Assembly: GCF_954871325.1 (NCBI RefSeq)
Contig: NC_088776.1
Span: 25,964,508-26,028,507, forward strand
Origin: Gordionus sp. m RMFG-2023
Lineage: Eukaryota > Nematomorpha > Gordioida > Chordodea > Parachordodidae
Direction of reading: 5' to 3'
DNA: 64,000 bases
Made by a program: the position numbers and the translations under genes
Part shown: in pieces, positions 59,625-64,000 of the stretch
How the letters are laid out: the number at the start of each line of letters is the position of its first letter
How positions within the stretch are numbered: position 1 is the stretch's first letter
The notes under the pieces: model-generated
The model's input: only the letters and a program-made list of their open reading frames with translations
Databases searched by the model: none
What the model was told of the DNA's origin: nothing

Positions 59625-60110
59625 CATTTAACATATCTTGTGTGTTGGCTCTAAATCCTAAGATATAGATCATTATATAGTTTTAATTTAATGTTATAAT
59701 ACTTGTGATGATATTTGTACATTTAACATATCTTGGATGTTTGGCTCATAATCCTAAGATATAGATTATTATATAGTTCTAATTTAATGTTATATACTTG
59801 TGATGATATTTGTACATTTAACATATCTTGGATGTTTGGCTCTAAATCCTAAGATATAGATTATTATATAGTTCTAATTTTGTTATATACTTGTGATGAT
59901 ATTTGTACATTTAACATATCTTGGATGTTTGGCTCTAAATCCTAAGATATAGATTATTATATAGTTCTAATTTAATGTTATATACTTGTGATGATATTTG
60001 TACATTTAACATATTTTGGATGTTTGGCTCATAATCCTAAAATAAGATAATTATATAGTTCTAATTTCATGTTATTTATAATACATGTGGAGATATCTGT
60101 ACATTAATAG
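59625..60110. repeat. 95-bp tandem repeat, five units
   Basis: Units start at about 59,625, 59,720, 59,815, 59,908 and 60,003. Each contains CATTTAACATATCTTGGATG, TTGGCTCTAAATCCTAAGAT, ATTATATAGTTCTAATTTAA and TACTTGTGATGATATTTGTA. The inner units are nearly identical and the first and last are diverged, the usual pattern of unequal exchange. Confidence 0.9.
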
Positions 60111-60120
60111 CATCCTTAGA

Positions 60121-60286
60121 TTATTTTAAACTGAAACTTGCTTCAGTGTGCTTACATATATCCTCCACATTTTCTTTTAGCCAGTAAAAATCTTCAACAA
60201 ATTTAAGGTGCTTGCTGTTCATCATAGCAGCACCTGAACTTAAAATATAAATTAATATTTATATAATCTCTTCCCATTTGATTTTA
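60121..60286 (-). pseudogene. Exon-like coding fragment inside the iterated-TIR element
   Basis: The minus strand from the acceptor TTTTAAG (60,239) reads SGAAMMNSKHLKFVEDFYWL then KENVEDICKHTEASFSLK and a stop. Upstream, after an intron of about 48 nt (GTAAAA..AAG), DLIDICERYSC joins in frame. It could be the tail of the element's own transposase or a captured host exon. I do not recognise the family. Confidence 0.35.
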
Positions 60287-60907
60287 CTTGCAGCTGTATC
60301 TCTCACAAATGTCTATAAGGTCTTATATTTTCCATTAATTGAAATTCGTTCGCCATTTTATTCCCTCAATTCGCAAAAGTTTAAGGAAAAAATGATTAAA
60401 GTTTTACGAATCGTGAAGCTTTTAAGAATCACGTAATTTGCGCAAAATCGAAAAAATCATTTAGGCCAACGTTTTAATTTTCCATTAAAAATATCTTATA
60501 TTATTTTTTTCGTTAAACTCGCGCAAATTGCGCGAGATAATTTTTATGCAATTTTTGAGAGAAAACAAAAATTTTTACCTAAGCATTTGCATTTACCTTG
60601 GCATTTGCAGTTTACCTTAGCATTTGTAGTTTAGTCAAACAAAAATTTTGATATATTTTTTTTTAATTTCAAGCTGATATTTTTAATTTTGGTTATGGTA
60701 ATACTATTTGGAAATAAATAACAATTTTGTATTTTAAAAGTTGTAAACTAAAATAATAAATCTATAAATAATATATTAAATTTACAAAAAAATAAAACCC
60801 TATATTTATGATAAAATCCATATACAAATAGATAATAGATATAAAATATAAATATTGATTTATATAACCATTGTTGTAGAAATAGATAGCCATAGAGGAG
60901 AGATATA

Positions 60908-62700
60908 GGGGAGACCGGGGTGCATTGAGTACAGGGGAACGTTAGGTCACTCTAATTATAATTTGAGCTATTATTTTATAAGACTCGAAATTTGAGCCTA
61001 ACATAGATAATTAAGTCATACATGATTGGCTAAAAAAAGATTTGAAAAATATTTTGTATTTTAATTTTTACAGAAGAAAATGTATTTTGGCATACCAAAA
61101 GTAATAAAAAATATTTGCAAGCTTTCTCGTTTATATTTATAAATAAAGCTTTAAAAATCATAATAAATAGATTTTAGGAAAGTTTAAACCCTATTTTCCA
61201 ATCTGGTAAACTTTAAGAATCAATAAACATAAATTAATATGATTTTGGATGATATTTATAAAGTTAGTGGGCTCGGTCATAGTTGGTCATAGTGTAGTTG
61301 GGACACGCCATTTTAGCTCATTTTATCATTTGCTAGTGATTCGGAATTACAATAAAAAGGATAGGAAAATCTTCTGTACAGAGAATTATGAAAATGCTTT
61401 ATTTTATATCCAACAACCTCAGTCAGAAAGTTATCATTACTTACAGGTAAGATTATTTATATTATTATATATATTTTTTAGGCATTCCAAAATCTAATAT
61501 AGCAAGATATTTATCAAAAAAAAAGGAAAAATGAAAATAATTCAATACCCACAATGGGATATTCAAATCACAAATGTGTTTTTAATAAAGTGAGGAAGAA
61601 AATATAGCTAATTACATATTAAAATCCTCTAAAAAAATTTATGGACTTACCAAAAAAAGGTAAATAAGAGCATCTAATTACTAGATTTTAATTTAATATT
61701 TCATATGCAATGATTCAAGTAAAATTATATTCTATTCCTTTAGAGGCTTAATGAAATTTATTTATTCTTATCCTGAGATTTCTCATCATTTAAAATAATA
61801 TCATTATTCACAATGAGAATCTATAAACAAGTTAATAAATTTTATTAATTTAGTATTGTGAATAATTAATAATTTAGTATTGTGAATAATTAATAATTTA
61901 GTAGTGTGAATAAAGAATCATTTGGTATCGTGAATAATGAATTATTTAGTATTGTTAATAATTAATATCATTTAAAATTATTAATTTAGCATTGTGAATA
62001 ATGAACTATTTAGTATTGTGAATAATGAATCATTAAGTGTTGTGAATAAAGAATCATTTAGCATTGTTAATAATGAATCATTTAAAATTATTAATATACC
62101 ATTGTGAATAATGAATTATTTGGTATTGTGAATAATCAATCATTTAAAATATTCATTTCATACTTAAAATTTATTAACTTGTTTCTCATCATTTAAATGA
62201 ATATCTTAATCACAATATTAAATTAATAATAAAATGTTCATTTCATACTAGAAAATTTTTTAACTTGTTTATAGATTCTTATTATGATAATTTTGTCAAT
62301 TATGAAATGAACATTTTATTATTAATTTAAGAAATAGGATTATCATAATGATATCATTGTGATAATCCTATTTTTCACCATTTAAATTTTTTTTTATAAA
62401 TCATTTTAATTTCTATATTATGTATTTTATTTAGGTTAAAGAATTGGCCTATCAAGTAGCAATAAAATATAAGAAAAAAAATTTCCTAAATTTTGCTAAA
62501 ATTTTTTTATAGTTATTGATTATGAATTACAATATTATCAATAAAATCAAATGTGTCATAGTCTCTAGTCTTACTGGATTACTGATTTTAAAATTTATTT
62601 AGACCTCTATTTCATGAGTGTCCCAACTATCACATATGTGTGTCCTAACGTACACAGTGTCTGTCATAGTTAGGACAAAAAAGAATAATTTTTTTAATTC
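60908..62700 (+). mobile_element. Second pogo/jerky-like element, truncated
   Basis: The left TIR GGGGAGACCGGGG (60,908-60,920), preceded by TA, is identical to that at 44,218. Transposase exons follow at 61,336-61,446 (VIRNYNKKDRKIFCTENYEN..), 61,482-61,659 (GIPKSNIARYLSKKKEK .. EEENIANYILKSSKKIYGLT) and 62,435 on (VKELAYQVAIKYKKKN), with introns of 35 and 775 nt. The catalytic part is missing. AACGTTAGGTCAC near the left end recurs inverted as GTGTGTCCTAACGT at about 62,637, so a decayed right end may lie near 62,690. The initiating ATG is GTG and stops occur in exon 2. Confidence 0.82.
61840..62160. repeat. 23-24 bp minisatellite in intron 2 of the second pogo
   Basis: About a dozen variants of AATTTAGTATTGTGAATAAT (plus two to four bases) in direct order, degenerating to the right. 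They lie wholly inside the 775-nt intron that precedes VKELAYQVA, the same position as the minisatellite-bearing intron of the first pogo. Confidence 0.85.
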
Positions 62701-62736
62701 AATTTTCTAAAAAAATATAATCTTCATAAAATATAT

Positions 62737-63764
62737 ATTAATTACAGAGTTGTCACTTTTTAAAATTGGGGAGCGGGAGCTAGCTCCTTCAGGGCTGGAG
62801 TGGAGGAGCGCCGCTTCACCGCTCCTTTAAATTTAATGTATAAATTAAATTATTTTTTTAATATTAATAATATTTATTAATTAAAATTCAATAAAAATGA
62901 AATTATTTAATTTAAATTTATCCATTATTAAATGATTAGCCGAGTTTTATATTGGTTTTTCATCTAATCATTTAAATATTAAACATCAAGTTTTCCTTTT
63001 TATATTGAAAATCTTTTAAGTAATCTTGTAAGTCATATTAATATTCATTTTATAGATATATTATAAAAAATAGTTTTAGATATAATGGATTTAGCGATAT
63101 AGATGAATAAATCGAATTTCCATTTCCATCATACAAAAAATATTTTAAACTTCTAAAAGATGTTGATCCAAATGATCAAACAAATTTAAGGGCAAAATAT
63201 CTTTTGTATTTAAATAAAACTATTTAATTTTCAAAAGTGAGCAGCTTCAACTAAAAAAGCATCTAAAAGTAAAAAATCTTTCTTTTAAATACAAATTGAT
63301 TTGGAAGATTTTTTTGGATTCCGTGAAATTGATCATCAGGAAGATAATATATTGGACAAATATTTTTTAAAATACCAAAATTACTATTTTTGATTAAATT
63401 AAAAAATATCTTTATAAAATACAATACCCCGCTTCCCTCTAGTGCTCCTGTAGAGTGCCTATTTAGTATTGCAAAACAGGTCTTAGGGGAGAGGCGTGGA
63501 TGTTTGTTAGATTCTAATTTAGTTATAAATATTTTGATAGATCATTTAATATAAATAAAGTTTTTTGATATATGATTTTGTTTTGTATACCTTCTAAAAA
63601 AATAAAAATCAAAGGAACGGTTATGGAGTGGCACTCCATTACTTGGAGCGGGAGCTAGCTCCTTTTAAAAATGTAGTAGCGGGAGCTAGCTCCTTTTGAG
63701 GAGGTAGGAGCGGAAGGGGAGCTAGCTACTTTTAAAAAGGAGCGTTAACAACTCTGATTAATTA
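62737..63764 (+). mobile_element. hAT element 62745-63756, TSD ATTAATTA
   Basis: TIRs CAGAGTTGTCACTTTTTAAAA and, inverted, CAGAGTTGTTAACGCTCC (trimmed). Perfect ATTAATTA 8-mers lie at 62,737-62,744 and 63,757-63,764. The palindromic word GGAGCTAGCTCC (as GGGAGCTAGCTCCTT) occurs once near the left end and three times near the right. The 1012-bp body keeps only the end of a hAT transposase. Confidence 0.94.
63420..63552 (+). pseudogene. hAT transposase C-terminal fragment
   Basis: The plus strand reads [20 protein letters not shown] then [20 protein letters not shown] and a stop. [10 protein letters not shown] is the dimerisation core, with C in place of the usual R. The tail after it is intact to its natural stop. 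The upstream coding sequence (about 63,080-63,400) is broken, with traces such as DVDPNDQTNLR. Confidence 0.82.
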
Positions 63765-64000
63765 TTTCAAATAGCCTATACTTTTGGGATTCAGAAGATG
63801 TTTTAATTATTCAGATTAGTTTATTAATATTAAAATTATTAAGGTTATTTAAAATTGGCAAAAAATTAGATATAGATAAATATGATGGGCGAAAATTTAG
63901 CATACAAATACTTAACTACCGAGGTGGACTTTACTTAAAATTTTAAGGGGCCGAGAACTTTTTAATTTTCTAAAAAATTATAAGTATCGAAATCAAGCCG
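63765..64000. other. Window end, non-coding
   Basis: No gene. GGTGGACTTTAC at about 63,923 is the inverse of GTAAAGTCCACC near the left end of the MITE at 29,909, so a decayed MITE of the TAGAGATCTGCA family may begin here. Confidence 0.35.

Larger units (their letters stand above)
58105..60651. mobile_element. Iterated-TIR element 58115-60641, direct repeat AAAATTTTGA
   Basis: TIRs of 55-75 bp start GTTTGACTAAACTGCAAA and contain two (left) or three (right) copies of about 19 bp ACTGCAAATGCTAAGGTAA. Both sides carry AAAATTTTGA (58,105-58,114; 60,642-60,651), one copy of which is present in the undisturbed relative at about 30,095. A 9-10 bp duplication would fit MULE-type elements. Inside: a second left end at 58,474, an inverted copy of the same 220 bp at 58,795-59,015, a 95-bp tandem array (59,625-60,110) and an exon-like piece (60,121-60,238). 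Confidence 0.75.
57865..60907. mobile_element. Older MITE of the TAGAGATCTGCA family, interrupted
   Basis: The left end TAAAGATCTGCAAAGTCTGG (57,873) and the interior (AGGCAGGGCCTCTCAAAT, then after 60,650 TTGATATATTTTTTTTAAT and TTTTGGTTATGG) are collinear with the element at 29,909-30,593. The iterated-TIR element 58,115-60,641 splits it, and the second pogo begins at 60,908 near where its right part should continue. Its own right end was not found. Confidence 0.65.

Noticed and set aside
1-64000. LTR retrotransposons, endogenous retroviruses, Polintons or CRISPR arrays
   Set aside because: No long direct repeats with protease, integrase or envelope motifs, no capsid-like frames and no regular spacer arrays were seen. 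Direct repeats present are short tandem arrays.

Overview
The window is very A+T-rich DNA from the nuclear genome of an animal, most likely an invertebrate. It holds one host gene that I recognise with confidence, eIF6 on the minus strand (29506-35375). By memory its protein is closest to arthropod-type eIF6. Four of its introns are only 33-60 nt, and similar 35-45 nt introns occur inside the pogo-like transposons. The species cannot be named from this sequence. No bacterial features (operons, ribosome binding sites, CRISPR) and no tRNA or rRNA genes were seen.

Almost everything else is transposon sequence, mainly hAT. I could close thirteen hAT or hAT-like elements by finding 8-bp target-site duplications (TSDs) at both ends, nine of them perfect. 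They run from 132 bp to several kb. Most are non-autonomous and carry their own GC-rich or palindromic subterminal motif arrays. Several still encode only the C-terminal dimerisation region of the transposase. Other families present are Tc1/mariner (IS630-like), Merlin, two pogo/jerky-like elements, a piggyBac-like MITE, a LINE whose C-terminus looks like a restriction-like endonuclease, an unclassified element with long terminal inverted repeats (TIRs) and a conserved protein remnant, and a TIR element built from iterated short motifs. No LTR retrovirus-like or capsid-bearing element was recognised.

Layout. 1-3.9 kb: old hAT, Tc1-like and solo-TIR remains. 3.9-7.05 kb: a hAT-end element with a younger hAT inside it. 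8-19.8 kb: MITEs, tandem repeats, a Merlin scrap and an inverted tail-to-tail pair of one hAT family. 19.8-25.6 kb: a further hAT, an older copy of the tail-to-tail family and a MITE. 26.5-29 kb: the LINE. 29.5-35.4 kb: eIF6, with introns 3 and 5 swollen by MITEs. 36.6-42 kb: three hAT elements, one holding a piggyBac-like MITE. 42.9-50.7 kb: a three-level nest, with a ZMYM1-like hAT split by a second hAT that is itself split by a nearly whole pogo. 51-55.7 kb: the long-TIR element and an inverted array of 44-bp repeats. 57.9-60.7 kb: the iterated-TIR element inside an older MITE. 60.9-62.7 kb: a second pogo. 62.7-63.8 kb: a further hAT derivative with perfect ends.

The host content is one conserved ribosome-biogenesis gene that has kept its exons while its neighbourhood and two introns filled with transposons. 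The transposon families record a clear order of insertion through their nesting.
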